64,000 nt of DNA from Galbitalea soli (GTDB lineage Bacteria; Actinomycetota; Actinomycetes; Actinomycetales; Microbacteriaceae), in contig NZ_JAAGWZ010000001.1 of NCBI RefSeq assembly GCF_010686725.1, positions 186,001 through 250,000 on the forward strand, given 5' to 3'. A program made the translations under genes and the position numbers. The notes below the pieces were generated by a model. It did not search any database. It was not told the DNA's origin and saw nothing but the letters and a program-made list of their open reading frames with translations. Of this stretch, positions 37,875-47,950 are shown piece after piece. Numbering within the stretch: position 1 is the stretch's first letter; every line of letters starts with the position of its first letter.

Positions 37875-38525
37875 TCAGCGCTGTCCCACCACGTTGAAGA
37901 ACAGGTACATGTTCGTCGGGATGGGACCGAGCACGCCGCTGTTCGAGGTGGCGAGCAGGGCATCCATCGTCGCCTGCGACTTGTCGGCGGCCAGCTTCGA
38001 CCACGCGGCCTCGTTGGTGACGGCGACGATCTTTACCTGCCACCATCCGCCGGCGTTGCCGTCGAGGATGTGGCTGTGCGCGGGCAGCGGAACGTCGGCG
38101 ACGGCGTCAGGCGACGCCCCGAGGGCACCTGCGATGCGCGACAGGTCGATGTTCATCGGGTGGTTGGGGCAGCTCGCCTCGGCACACATCGGGGCGGGGC
38201 TGGGGTTGGCGAAGAGCGGCACCAGCACATAGAGCACCGAGCGGTTGGGGTTCGCGACGGGGCCGACGTTCGCCGCCGTGCCCACCTCGCACCCGCTCGA
38301 CGCGGACGAGCTGACGCTCGTGTCGCAGAAGTAGTTCTGCGGGTACTGGATGGTGACGGTCTGGCCATTGCTCCAGGCCGGCGTCTTCGCCGAGGAGACG
38401 GGATGCACGGTCGAACCGGAGGCGAACGCCGCCGTACCGATCGAGACCGATGCGATGACGAGTCCGGTGACGAGGGAGGCGGCGAGGCCGAGGCGACGCC
38501 GTCCCGCAGAGGTGAATCGATCCAC
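37875..38525 (-). CDS. Secreted protein with two Cys pairs, unknown function
   Basis: 216 aa. GTG start behind AAAGGAAA. An N-terminal signal peptide is clear: basic residues (RRRLG), a hydrophobic stretch to about residue 33 and an AFA-SG cleavage site near residue 35. The mature part has four Cys (YFC, SGC, PMC, ASC) that could form two disulfides, and PLPAHSHILDGNAGGWW, a His-containing segment. No family recognised. Upstream of, and probably in operon with, the membrane protein gene. Confidence 0.8.
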   Translation of the reverse strand: MDRFTSAGRRRLGLAASLVTGLVIASVSIGTAAFASGSTVHPVSSAKTPAWSNGQTVTIQYPQNYFCDTSVSSSASSGCEVGTAANVGPVANPNRSVLYVLVPLFANPSPAPMCAEASCPNHPMNIDLSRIAGALGASPDAVADVPLPAHSHILDGNAGGWWQVKIVAVTNEAAWSKLAADKSQATMDALLATSNSGVLGPIPTNMYLFFNVVGQR

Positions 38526-38708
38526 GGTGATGATTTCCTTTCGGGCGCGGCCGGGGGTGGGGGAGACAACGCCTTGCCGGGGAGCGGACGGCCGCGGATC
38601 CGGTTCCGGTTCAGGTGACGGTTGTTCGGAGCGCCCGCCCCGGGCGATTGGTCGTGGTTCGCGCCGCGGCGTCGAGGCGGGCGTCTATCGCGCGACGCGG
38701 CCGGCGAC

Positions 38709-38714
38709 TACCGT
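38709..38714 (+). promoter_or_regulatory. Candidate -10 of leaderless methyltransferase promoter
   Basis: TACCGT seven bases before the ATG. The surrounding 13-mer GCGACTACCGTTG also occurs in front of the DEAD-box helicase gene (minus strand, near 43780). Confidence 0.5.
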
Positions 38715-38721
38715 TGCCCGC

Positions 38722-39480
38722 ATGATCTTCGACGTCGCGGCGGACTCCTATCAGCGGTTCATGGGACGGTACTCCGATCCGCTCTCCGCGCTCTTCGTCG
38801 ATGCACTCGCCCCGACACCCGGTTCGCGCGCCCTCGACGTCGGCGCCGGCACGGGAGCACTGACCGCGCAGTTGGCGCGGGTGCTCGGCGAGGAGGCCGT
38901 GGCCGCGGTCGAGCCCTCCCCGCCCTTCCTGGCCGCGCTCCGCGAGCGGCTCCCGCGAGTGGATGCCCGGCTCGCGCCCGCGGAGGCCATCCCCTTCGCG
39001 GCGCACGCCTTCGATCTGACCGTCGCGGGGCTCGTCGTCAACTTCATGACCGAGCCGCTCGTCGGCATCGCGGAGATGCGCCGGGTCACCAGATCCGGCG
39101 GGCGCGTCGCTGCGTCGCTCTGGGATTTCTCGGGGGGACGCGCCCCGCTCTCGCTCTTCTGGCGAGCCGCCTCCGCGATCGATCCGGCGGCCGAGGATGA
39201 GGCGGCTCTCGTGGGCGCCCGGCCCGGGTACCTCGGCGAGCTGTTCGAGTCGGCCGGACTGCACGAGGTGCGCTCGGGCGAGCTGACCGTTCGGGTGCCC
39301 TACGCCGACTTCGAGGAGTGGTGGACGCCGTACACGCTGGGCGTGGGGCCCGCCGGTGCCTACGTCACGCGGCTGGACGACGAGGCCCGCGCCGCGCTCC
39401 GGCGCGAGTGCGAGGCGCTTCTCGGACCGGGTCCCGGCGCCATCGAGGGGACAGCGGTGACGACGGTCGGGGTCGTCTGA
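38722..39480 (+). CDS. SAM-dependent methyltransferase (class I)
   Basis: 252 aa. Motif I ALDVGAGTGALTAQLA (near residue 40), motif II acidic VAAVEPSPPFL, then AFDLTVAGLVVNFM and GGRVAASLWDF. UbiE/Methyltransf_11-like; substrate unknown. The start is the ATG at the leaderless -10, not the far upstream frame. The last 116 bp overlap, tail to tail, the 3' end of the P-type ATPase gene. Confidence 0.88.
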   Translation: MIFDVAADSYQRFMGRYSDPLSALFVDALAPTPGSRALDVGAGTGALTAQLARVLGEEAVAAVEPSPPFLAALRERLPRVDARLAPAEAIPFAAHAFDLTVAGLVVNFMTEPLVGIAEMRRVTRSGGRVAASLWDFSGGRAPLSLFWRAASAIDPAAEDEAALVGARPGYLGELFESAGLHEVRSGELTVRVPYADFEEWWTPYTLGVGPAGAYVTRLDDEARAALRRECEALLGPGPGAIEGTAVTTVGVV

Positions 39481-41863
39481 GTCCGAGGAGTTCGAGGGTG
39501 ACGATCGCGAGCGCGGTCGCCACTGCCACGAGCGTTGCCGTCACGCCGCCGAGGGGTGCGAGTTCGAGGAAATCGGAGGCCAGTGGCACGAACAGCACCA
39601 GCCCGAGTCCGGCAACCGTCGCCAGGATGATCGCCGCGGTCGTCCGCGTGAGCGGCCGGGCGAGTGCCGTCAGAACCCACAGGGCGACCAGCGCGAGAAG
39701 GATCGTCGCGCCGGACCGCAGCTCTCGCTCCGGCACCCCCAGCGCCGACGCCGCGCGCGTGTAGGCGAAGAGGGTCACGCCGATCGTCGCGCCCGCCGGC
39801 ACCGCGAAGCGCAGCGCACGCCCCAGGAAGCCGGCTCGATAGCGCCGCGCGTTCGGCAGGAGCGCGAGGAAGAAGGCGGGGATCCCGATCGTGAGGCCGT
39901 CGGTCACCGACAGCTGCCGGGGGAGGAACGGGAACGGCAGGGTCGCCGCACCGATCGCCACAGCGAGCGCGACGGCGTACACCGTCTTCGTGAGGAACAG
40001 CATCGACACCAGTTCGATGTTCGCCGCGACCCGGCGACCCTCGGCGACGATGCCGGGGAGCGCCCGGAAGCGCCCGTCGAGGAGGGTCATCCGCGCGACC
40101 GCCTTCGTCGCGGGGGCGCCCGACCCCATCGCGATACCGAGATCGGCTCGCTTGATCGCGAGGGCATCGTTGACGCCGTCACCGACCATCGCGACGACGT
40201 GCCCCGCGTCGCGCAGAGCCGCCACGATCGCGATCTTCTGCGCGGGGGTGACCCGACCCAGCACGAGACGGCTGGCGAGGGCATCCCTCAGCGCCCGCGG
40301 CTCGTCGGGCAAGTCGCGAGCGTCGTGGGCCGCCTCGACCGCCATGCCGGCCGCGCGCGCCACGGCGGCGACGGTCGCCGCGCTGTCGCCGGAGAGGATC
40401 CGCACCGCGACCCCCTCCCGCCGGAAGTACTCCAGCGTCTCGGCGGCATCCGGCCGGATCGTCTCGGTGAAGGTGAGCACGACCGCGGGGCCGAGCTCCG
40501 CGGGAAGCGCGACACCCTCGCCCGACGGTGCGGCGAGGGGATGCACACTGTGCGCGAGCACGAGGGTGCGGCGCCCCGTCGCCGACAGCTCGGCGGCGCG
40601 GCGGTGGAGCGCGTCATCCGCGGCGGGGAACAGCACGTCGGCGCCGCCCAGTACCCAGGAGCCGGGCGCGCCGTCGGCGAATTCGACGGCGCTCCACTTG
40701 CGCGCCGACGAGAACGGAACGCGGCGGATCGGGAGGAGCGCCGCCGTCGCCGGGAACGCGGACGAGAGGGAGCGCGCCGTCGCGTTCGACTCCTCGTCGG
40801 CCCCGTACCAGCCGAGCACCCGCTCCCAGCCCGTGGGCGCGGTCCCGCTCGCGGCGGCCGAGTTCTCCGCCGCGGCGAGCGCCTGCTCCTCCACGGCGTG
40901 TGCGGCCTCGAACGCGATGACGCCGTCGGTGAGCGTTCCCGTCTTGTCGAAGCAGATCACGTCGACCCGGGCGAGGAGCTCCACGGCGGCGAGTTCGTGC
41001 ACGAGCACCCCGCGCAGGCCAAGCCGCGCCGCGCCCACGGCGAAGGCGATGCTCGTCATGAGCACGAGTCCCAGCGGGATCATCGCGACGACGGCCGCGA
41101 TGGTGCCGACTGTCGCGCTGTGCCACTGCGCCGGGCTCAGGGCGGGCGTCCAGCCGCCCTCCGCGATCACCTGCGCGTTCAGCACGAGCGCGGCGATGGG
41201 AAGCAGGAGCCAGGCGATCCAGCCCAGCACGCGCGAGACCGATCGGCGCAGTTCGGAGTCGACGAGCGAGAACTGCCGGGCTCGGTCGGCGATGACGTTG
41301 GCGTAGGAGCCGCCGCCGACGCGCGTCGCGCGGGCGCGTGCGGTGCCGCTGAGCACGATCGACCCCGAGAGCAGTGCGGAGCCGTCCGGCTTGTCCACCG
41401 GGTCGGACTCGCCGGTCAGCATCGACTCGTCGACCTGGAAGCCGGTCGCGCTGTCGATCGTGGCGTCGGCGGGCACCTGGTCACCCGCGCGCAAGAGCAG
41501 AACGTCATCCACGACGACCTGGGTGATCGGAATCGCGACCGGCATGCCGTCGCGGAGGGCCACGACCTCGACAGGGTGAAGCACCGAGAGCCGGTCGAGG
41601 ACGCGCTTCGCCCGCAGCTCCTGCACGATGCCGATGACGGTGTTGGCCAGTGCGCTCGCCCCGAACAGGGCGTCCTGCCACTGGTCGATCGTCAGCAGCG
41701 CGACGAAGCAGACCAGGATCACGCCGTTGAACAGGGTCAGCAGGTTGGCCCTCAGGATGCTGCTCACCGTGCGACTCGTGGGCGGCCGGAAGTCGTTGGT
41801 CTGACCCCGTTCGACGCGGTCGAGCACCTCGCCTCGGGAGAGCCCGCTACCGTCCAGTGGCAC
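39365..41863 (-). CDS. P-type cation-transporting ATPase
   Basis: 832 aa. Actuator motif TGES (150-153), phosphorylation site CFDKTGTLTDG with Asp306, nucleotide-binding KWSAVEF region and hinge MVGDGVNDALAIKRADLGIAMG. The transmembrane ion motif that is PEGL in Ca/Mg pumps reads IPLGL. About eight to ten membrane helices. GTG start behind GAGGAG. Related to the CtpE/MgtA-like group; CtpE is a Ca2+ importer in mycobacteria, but substrate is not certain here. The C-terminal tail after the last helix is about 45 basic residues and is encoded by DNA shared with the methyltransferase gene. Confidence 0.9.
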   Translation of the reverse strand: MPLDGSGLSRGEVLDRVERGQTNDFRPPTSRTVSSILRANLLTLFNGVILVCFVALLTIDQWQDALFGASALANTVIGIVQELRAKRVLDRLSVLHPVEVVALRDGMPVAIPITQVVVDDVLLLRAGDQVPADATIDSATGFQVDESMLTGESDPVDKPDGSALLSGSIVLSGTARARATRVGGGSYANVIADRARQFSLVDSELRRSVSRVLGWIAWLLLPIAALVLNAQVIAEGGWTPALSPAQWHSATVGTIAAVVAMIPLGLVLMTSIAFAVGAARLGLRGVLVHELAAVELLARVDVICFDKTGTLTDGVIAFEAAHAVEEQALAAAENSAAASGTAPTGWERVLGWYGADEESNATARSLSSAFPATAALLPIRRVPFSSARKWSAVEFADGAPGSWVLGGADVLFPAADDALHRRAAELSATGRRTLVLAHSVHPLAAPSGEGVALPAELGPAVVLTFTETIRPDAAETLEYFRREGVAVRILSGDSAATVAAVARAAGMAVEAAHDARDLPDEPRALRDALASRLVLGRVTPAQKIAIVAALRDAGHVVAMVGDGVNDALAIKRADLGIAMGSGAPATKAVARMTLLDGRFRALPGIVAEGRRVAANIELVSMLFLTKTVYAVALAVAIGAATLPFPFLPRQLSVTDGLTIGIPAFFLALLPNARRYRAGFLGRALRFAVPAGATIGVTLFAYTRAASALGVPERELRSGATILLALVALWVLTALARPLTRTTAAIILATVAGLGLVLFVPLASDFLELAPLGGVTATLVAVATALAIVTLELLGLRRPRPSSPLSPRWRRDPVREAPRTRAGARRGPRRPAA

Positions 41864-41993
41864 GGAATCGACTCCTCGGCGCGAGAGCCGCCCCTCGGGG
41901 GCGGGACGGGCGGAGGCCCATCATCCCCATCGTTCCCGCCCACCCGCGCCCGCGGTAGGGACGTTGGTCACGGCTGTGCGGCGCCGCACGCGC

Positions 41994-43769
<1,776 letters not shown>

Positions 43770-43776
43770 GCCCCCA

Positions 43777-43782
43777 ACGGTA
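43777..43782 (-). promoter_or_regulatory. Candidate -10 of leaderless helicase promoter
   Basis: TACCGT on the minus strand, seven bases (TGGGGGC) before the ATG. Confidence 0.5.
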
Positions 43783-43785
43783 GTC

Positions 43786-43870
43786 GCTTCGGGCGTGCCG
43801 TGGCTTCGGGCGTGCCGTCGCGCGGGGCGTGCGGTCGTGCTGGGCGTGCCATCGCGCTGGGCGCGCCGCG
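43786..43870. repeat. 17-bp imperfect tandem repeat, five units
   Basis: Five consecutive 17-bp units: GCTTCGGGCGTGCCGTG, GCTTCGGGCGTGCCGTC, then three units diverging at 3-5 positions. Non-coding, between the AmiC-like gene end and the helicase promoter. Confidence 0.85.
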
Positions 43871-43885
43871 AGCCGCGCCCCCGTC

Positions 43886-44941
43886 TCAGAGCTCGGCGAC
43901 GAGCTCGAAGTCGTAGTGGTCGGCGCGAGCCAGGTACAGCGTCTGCGACGCGTGATTGCCGACGAACGCGACGTCGCCGCGCGGGCCCTCGAACCGGGTG
44001 CCGTCGACCACGCGGTCGGTCACGGCGACCTCGGCGCTCCCGGCGCGCCGCAGAATGGCGTGCAGGGCGAGGATCGACTCGTAGCAGGCCTCCGCCGCAG
44101 CACCCACCGCGGGCGCGTGCGGTCCGACCGCGCGCGCGTACCGGCCCGAGAAATCCAGAGCGTGCCCGGTCACGAGGCTGCGGAACCAGCCGCCCGTCGA
44201 GAACAGGTTCCGGGTGGCGCGGGCACCGCTCGCCATGAGCATGTTCTCCTCCATGAGCGAGCTAAGGCGGGTCATCCGCTCATCAAGGCCCGCCGCCGCG
44301 AAGGCGCGGTTGAACCGCACGGCGTTCTGACCGACCATGAGCACGAGCACGCTGTGCGCCCCGGAGGCGGCCGCGCTCGCGAGAGTCTCACGCACTCGGG
44401 CGTCGCTGTCGCCCTCGACGGCGAGGAAGCTCGCCCCGACGAACTCGATTCCGAGCTCGACCGCGCGGGCGCGCAGCACCGCGAACGTCGAGCGAGGCCA
44501 GGCGTAGTCGTCGCCGACGACGAACCAGCGCGACGCCCCGGTCTCCGCTCGCAGTCGCGCGAGAGCGGGGACGAGCTGCGCCGACGGAACCTCACCCGTG
44601 ACGTACACCCCGGGGCGCGACTCCTCGCCCTCATAGGCGGCCGGGTAGCTGTAGGGGATGCGCGCCGCCACGACCGGGACGATGGCGTTGCGCACCGCCG
44701 AAGTGTGCCAGCCGCACAGTGCGTGCACGGCGCCCCGCGCCAGCCGCTCGCCCAGCTCGCGCCGGAGCGCGGCGAGCGGCTGCCCCGCGTCGATGACGTG
44801 CAGCTCCACCTCGCGCCCCAGCATTCCGCCCGCGCGGTTGATCTCCGCCACGGCGAGCTCCGACACCGCCTGACAGGCCGGCCCGTAGATGCCGCCGGGA
44901 CCGCGCAGGGGGATGACCAGCCCCAGGTGGAACGCGCTCAT
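43886..44941 (-). CDS. AmiC/UrtA-like ligand-binding protein without signal peptide
   Basis: 351 aa. Periplasmic-binding-protein fold of the AmiC/FmdD/UrtA branch: LGLVIPLRGPGGIYGPACQAV at the N-terminus, AVAEINRAGGMLGREV, WHTSAVRNAIVPVV and YPAAYEGEES. It starts directly in the first beta strand, with no signal or lipobox, so it should stay in the cytosol, as the amide sensor AmiC does. A good Shine-Dalgarno (GAGGGGGG) and a TATAAT -10 lie upstream. No AmiR/ANTAR gene is next to it. Likely a urea or amide sensor for the adjacent urease region; this is inference. Confidence 0.82.
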   Translation of the reverse strand: MSAFHLGLVIPLRGPGGIYGPACQAVSELAVAEINRAGGMLGREVELHVIDAGQPLAALRRELGERLARGAVHALCGWHTSAVRNAIVPVVAARIPYSYPAAYEGEESRPGVYVTGEVPSAQLVPALARLRAETGASRWFVVGDDYAWPRSTFAVLRARAVELGIEFVGASFLAVEGDSDARVRETLASAAASGAHSVLVLMVGQNAVRFNRAFAAAGLDERMTRLSSLMEENMLMASGARATRNLFSTGGWFRSLVTGHALDFSGRYARAVGPHAPAVGAAAEACYESILALHAILRRAGSAEVAVTDRVVDGTRFEGPRGDVAFVGNHASQTLYLARADHYDFELVAEL

Positions 44942-44988
44942 GACCCCCCCTCGCGCGGTGCTGCGTGCGAGCCCGTCACGATGCGACG

Positions 44989-44994
44989 ATTATA
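44989..44994 (-). promoter_or_regulatory. Consensus -10 TATAAT for the AmiC-like gene
   Basis: Perfect TATAAT on the minus strand about 48 bases upstream of the start codon, in the 80-bp gap shared with the divergent MarR-like gene. Confidence 0.6.
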
Positions 44995-45021
44995 GGGAGA
45001 CAGCCGAGGGGAGATGACGCG

Positions 45022-45456
45022 ATGGCCACAGCGCCCGATGTGCCCGTCGATGCTGCCGCGCTCGATGCGCCAGCCGCGCCGGGTGCGGACGCCACGGCGC
45101 GCCCCGGGGTGAGTGCCGCGGTGCTCGACGGTGTGCGGCAGACCCTCGGCGAAGCCCGACGGCTCTCCGCGCGCCTGGCCTCCGTGCTCGCTCCCGAGGG
45201 TTTTCTCGTGGACGAGCTGCTCATTCTCGAGACCCTGCAGCGCCGACCCGGCCTCACCATGACGGAGCTGCACGAGGAGGTGCTGGCCGACAAGGCGACG
45301 CTCGGGCGGCGCATCGACGGCCTCAGCACCCGTGCCCTCGTCTTCCGCGAGGTAGATGCGACCGACCGTCGCGTGCTCAGGGTCTACCTTTCTCGCCGGG
45401 GTGCGGAGGAGCTGTCACGGCTGGCCGCGCTGCTGGCCGAGCCTTTTGCAGACTGA
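45022..45456 (+). CDS. MarR-like winged-helix regulator
   Basis: 144 aa from the ATG behind CGAGGGGAGA. Residues 1-35 are Ala/Pro/Asp-rich. The winged helix covers about 60-130: ILETLQRRPGLTMTELHEEV (helices 2-3), LADKATLGRRIDGLS recognition helix, and wing EVDATDRRVLRVYLSRRG, with the MarR DxRxxxL pattern. Divergent from the AmiC-like gene and tail-to-tail with the nickel permease (80-bp overlap). Target genes unknown; the urease/nickel region is the obvious candidate. Confidence 0.8.
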   Translation: MATAPDVPVDAAALDAPAAPGADATARPGVSAAVLDGVRQTLGEARRLSARLASVLAPEGFLVDELLILETLQRRPGLTMTELHEEVLADKATLGRRIDGLSTRALVFREVDATDRRVLRVYLSRRGAEELSRLAALLAEPFAD

Positions 45457-46462
45457 CCAGCCAGACGCCCGCGAGCACGGCGGAGAGGATGCCCGCGGTG
45501 ACGCCCATCGGCGGCACGGGTACGCCGATCGCCTCGCCCAGCTGCGCACCGCCGACGACGAGCGCGGTCACGATGGAGGCGGCCGCGGCGACACGCGCCG
45601 GGGTGGCGGCGTGTGCGGGCGAGAGTGCTGCCGGTGCGGGTGCGGGTGCCGGTGCCGGTGCCGGTGCGGGTGTGGCGCGTGCGGACGCGGCGGCGTGTGC
45701 GGCGGCCCGCGCGGCGGCGAGATAGCTGCGCCGGGCGAGCGCGCCCTGCACGGCGTCGAGCAGGCTCATGCCGGCCGCGAACAGCAGGGGAAGTGCGATC
45801 GAGGCCGCGAGGACGCCCTCGCTGGGCGCTCCGCCGCCCGAGCCCGCGCCCGTCGCCGTCGCCGCGAGCGCGAGGAGTGCCACCTCGGTCGCGGTGTCGA
45901 GGCCGAGACCGAACGCGATTCCGACGAGATAGAGGCGTGAGGGTCGCGCCACTCTGCCGAGGACGCGGCCCGCGGCGAGGGCGGCGACGGTGCGGGGCAC
46001 GCTCGGGCCGGGCCCGGCCGCCCGAGGGTGCCGTGGTCGCCGCCGCGCGCCGATCAGCAGTGCGATGTTGACGATCGCGAGCAGCACGAGCACGAGCCCG
46101 GAGACGGTCGGCCCCCAGACCCGGGCGATGCGCAGGAGCGGGGCACTCTCGGGAAGAACTCGCGCGGCCACGCCCGTCGAGCCCGCGACGAGAAGGCACA
46201 GCGCGGTGACGACCGTCGAGTGCCCGAGCGAGAACCAGAGTCCGGCGCCGCGCGCCGGACGACCGCTCGCAACCAGCCCGCGCGTGGCGACGTCGATCAC
46301 CGCGATGTGGTCGGCGTCGACCGCGTGGCGCAGCCCGAGCGCGTAGGCCGTCACGAGGGGACCGATCGGCAGCGCGGCGCCCAGGCCGCAGGTCACGCCC
46401 ATCGCGACGCCGGCGAGGTGCAGTCCCATCACCGTGCTGGTGGTGGGCGAGGGCGCTCTCAC
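45377..46462 (-). CDS. NiCoT-family nickel/cobalt permease
   Basis: 361 aa, GTG start overlapping the ureD stop (GTGA). The NiCoT signature is present as LRHAVDADHIAVIDVATR (HX4DH), with LGHSTVV and LGLDTATEVALLAL, both typical. About eight membrane helices. A long Ala/Pro segment (SARATPAPAPAPAPAPAP, about 255-275) expands the central loop and derives from a hexanucleotide repeat. As the last gene of the urease operon it supplies Ni2+ for the active site. The 3' end overlaps the MarR-like gene. Confidence 0.9.
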   Translation of the reverse strand: MRAPSPTTSTVMGLHLAGVAMGVTCGLGAALPIGPLVTAYALGLRHAVDADHIAVIDVATRGLVASGRPARGAGLWFSLGHSTVVTALCLLVAGSTGVAARVLPESAPLLRIARVWGPTVSGLVLVLLAIVNIALLIGARRRPRHPRAAGPGPSVPRTVAALAAGRVLGRVARPSRLYLVGIAFGLGLDTATEVALLALAATATGAGSGGGAPSEGVLAASIALPLLFAAGMSLLDAVQGALARRSYLAAARAAAHAAASARATPAPAPAPAPAPAPAALSPAHAATPARVAAAASIVTALVVGGAQLGEAIGVPVPPMGVTAGILSAVLAGVWLVSLQKARPAARPAVTAPPHPGEKGRP

Positions 46463-47178
46463 CGGGCAGCGCTCCGCGGCACCCCGAACGGGCTCGCGTG
46501 GTAGTCGCCGCCGAGCCAGCGGTGCACGCGGCCGCCGCGCTCCAGCGCGAGCGTCACCGCGCCGTCGGGGTGGCCTGTGCCGGAATCGTCGCCGTCGGCG
46601 TCGCCGGGCTCGCCGGTGCTGACGCCGCCGTCGCCGTTGTCGGCGTCGTCGCCGTGGGCGCCGAGCTCGAGCACGCTGTCGAGCACCCGGTGCCCACCGA
46701 GCACCCCGGGCACGGGCCGCGCGCCGTCCACCGTCAATTCCTCGACGAGGAGCGGACCGTCGGGGTCGACGACGTCGGTACGGGCGACCGCTCGTCCGCC
46801 GCGCTCGCCGGAGCGACCGAGCACCAGGGTCTCGCGGAGCAGCAGGCGGGCGTTGTGCCCGAGTCGTGCGTGCAGGCTGCGGCGAACATCCGCGCCGTCG
46901 CAGACGACGAAGGGATGCGCGTGCCAGGCGACCCGCGCGCCCTCATCCACCACGAGCTCGGCGGCCCAGTGCGCGGTGCGCCCCTCGCCGTCGTAGGCGA
47001 CCGTGCCTCCGACGTCGATGAGGGTGAGCCGGCACCCCGCCGCCACGCGGATGCCCACCCGCACGTCATCCCCGCCGAGCAGCATCGCTCCGCCGGCGAC
47101 GAGCGCGACCTCGGCCTCCCGACGCGTGCGGTGCACGAGGCGGGCGGCCAGGAGTCCGCTCGAGAGGCGCACGCGCAC
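46459..47178 (-). CDS. ureD: Urease accessory protein UreD
   Basis: Scaffold of the UreDFG activation complex on apo-urease. 239 aa from a GTG chosen to begin at VRVRLSSGLLAARLVHRT; an earlier ATG at 47256 would overlap ureG by about 50 bp. Family stretches: GGAMLLGGDDVRVGIRVAAGCRLTLIDVG and AWHAHPFVVCDGADVRRSLHARL. Near residues 175-210 there is an unusual Asp/Gly-rich insertion (GDDADNGDGG...GDADGDDSGTG). Translationally coupled to the nickel permease. Confidence 0.88.
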   Translation of the reverse strand: MRVRLSSGLLAARLVHRTRREAEVALVAGGAMLLGGDDVRVGIRVAAGCRLTLIDVGGTVAYDGEGRTAHWAAELVVDEGARVAWHAHPFVVCDGADVRRSLHARLGHNARLLLRETLVLGRSGERGGRAVARTDVVDPDGPLLVEELTVDGARPVPGVLGGHRVLDSVLELGAHGDDADNGDGGVSTGEPGDADGDDSGTGHPDGAVTLALERGGRVHRWLGGDYHASPFGVPRSAAR

Positions 47179-47203
47179 CGGGGCGGCGTCGTCCCCCGGG
47201 GCG

Positions 47204-47950
47204 TCAACCGTGATCGTGGTGGTCGTCGGCGTCGTGCGGGTGTTCGTGATGAGCATCGTGGTCGTGGTCGTCGTCGTGCGCGTGCGAGTGGGGTGCCATC
47301 GGGCCCGGGTCGATGGGGGTGTGATCGCCCGACCGGTGGCGGTCGACCAGGGCGAGCACCCAGGCACGCAATTGCGCGACGGAGTGCGGGTCGTGCCGAG
47401 AGAGGGCGATGACGGGCGCGCCCGCCCGTGCGGTACGGGCATCCGCGACCATCGCGGACACATCCACGCCGACGTGCGGGGCGAGGTCGGTCTTGTTGAC
47501 GATGAGCAGGTCGGCGCGGGCGATCCCGGGGCCGCCCTTGCGCGCCACATCCCCGCCGCCCGCCACATCGAGCACGAACAACTGCGCGTCGACGAGCGCG
47601 GGGGAGAAGGTGGCGGTCAGGTTGTCGCCGCCCGACTCGATGAGCACGAGGTCGAGCGGGGCGAAGTCCTGCTCGAGATCCTCGACCGCGAGAAGATTCG
47701 CCGTCACGTCGTCGCGGATGGCCGTGTGCGGGCACGCCCCCGTCTCGACCGCGCGGATCCGCTCCGGCGCGAGCACCCCCGCGGAGCGGAGGAATCGCGC
47801 ATCCTCGTCGGTGTAGATGTCGTTGGTGATCACGCCGAGGGCGAGCTCGTCGCCGAGGGCGCGGCACAGCGTCGCGATGAGGGACGACTTGCCGACCCCG
47901 ACGGGACCGGCGATGCCGAGGCGCAGGGAGCGGCTGGGGGAGTCAGGCAC
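47204..47950 (-). CDS. ureG: Urease accessory GTPase UreG with C-terminal His-rich tail
   Basis: 248 aa, longer than the usual about 205. P-loop [14 protein letters not shown] at residues 13-26, then [24 protein letters not shown] with the Cys-Pro-His nickel motif, [15 protein letters not shown] and [13 protein letters not shown]. The last about 30 residues are His/Asp-rich ([18 protein letters not shown] and more). No ureE is present, so this tail may take over nickel buffering. GTG start overlaps ureF by 8 bp. Confidence 0.95.
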   Translation of the reverse strand: MPDSPSRSLRLGIAGPVGVGKSSLIATLCRALGDELALGVITNDIYTDEDARFLRSAGVLAPERIRAVETGACPHTAIRDDVTANLLAVEDLEQDFAPLDLVLIESGGDNLTATFSPALVDAQLFVLDVAGGGDVARKGGPGIARADLLIVNKTDLAPHVGVDVSAMVADARTARAGAPVIALSRHDPHSVAQLRAWVLALVDRHRSGDHTPIDPGPMAPHSHAHDDDHDHDAHHEHPHDADDHHDHG

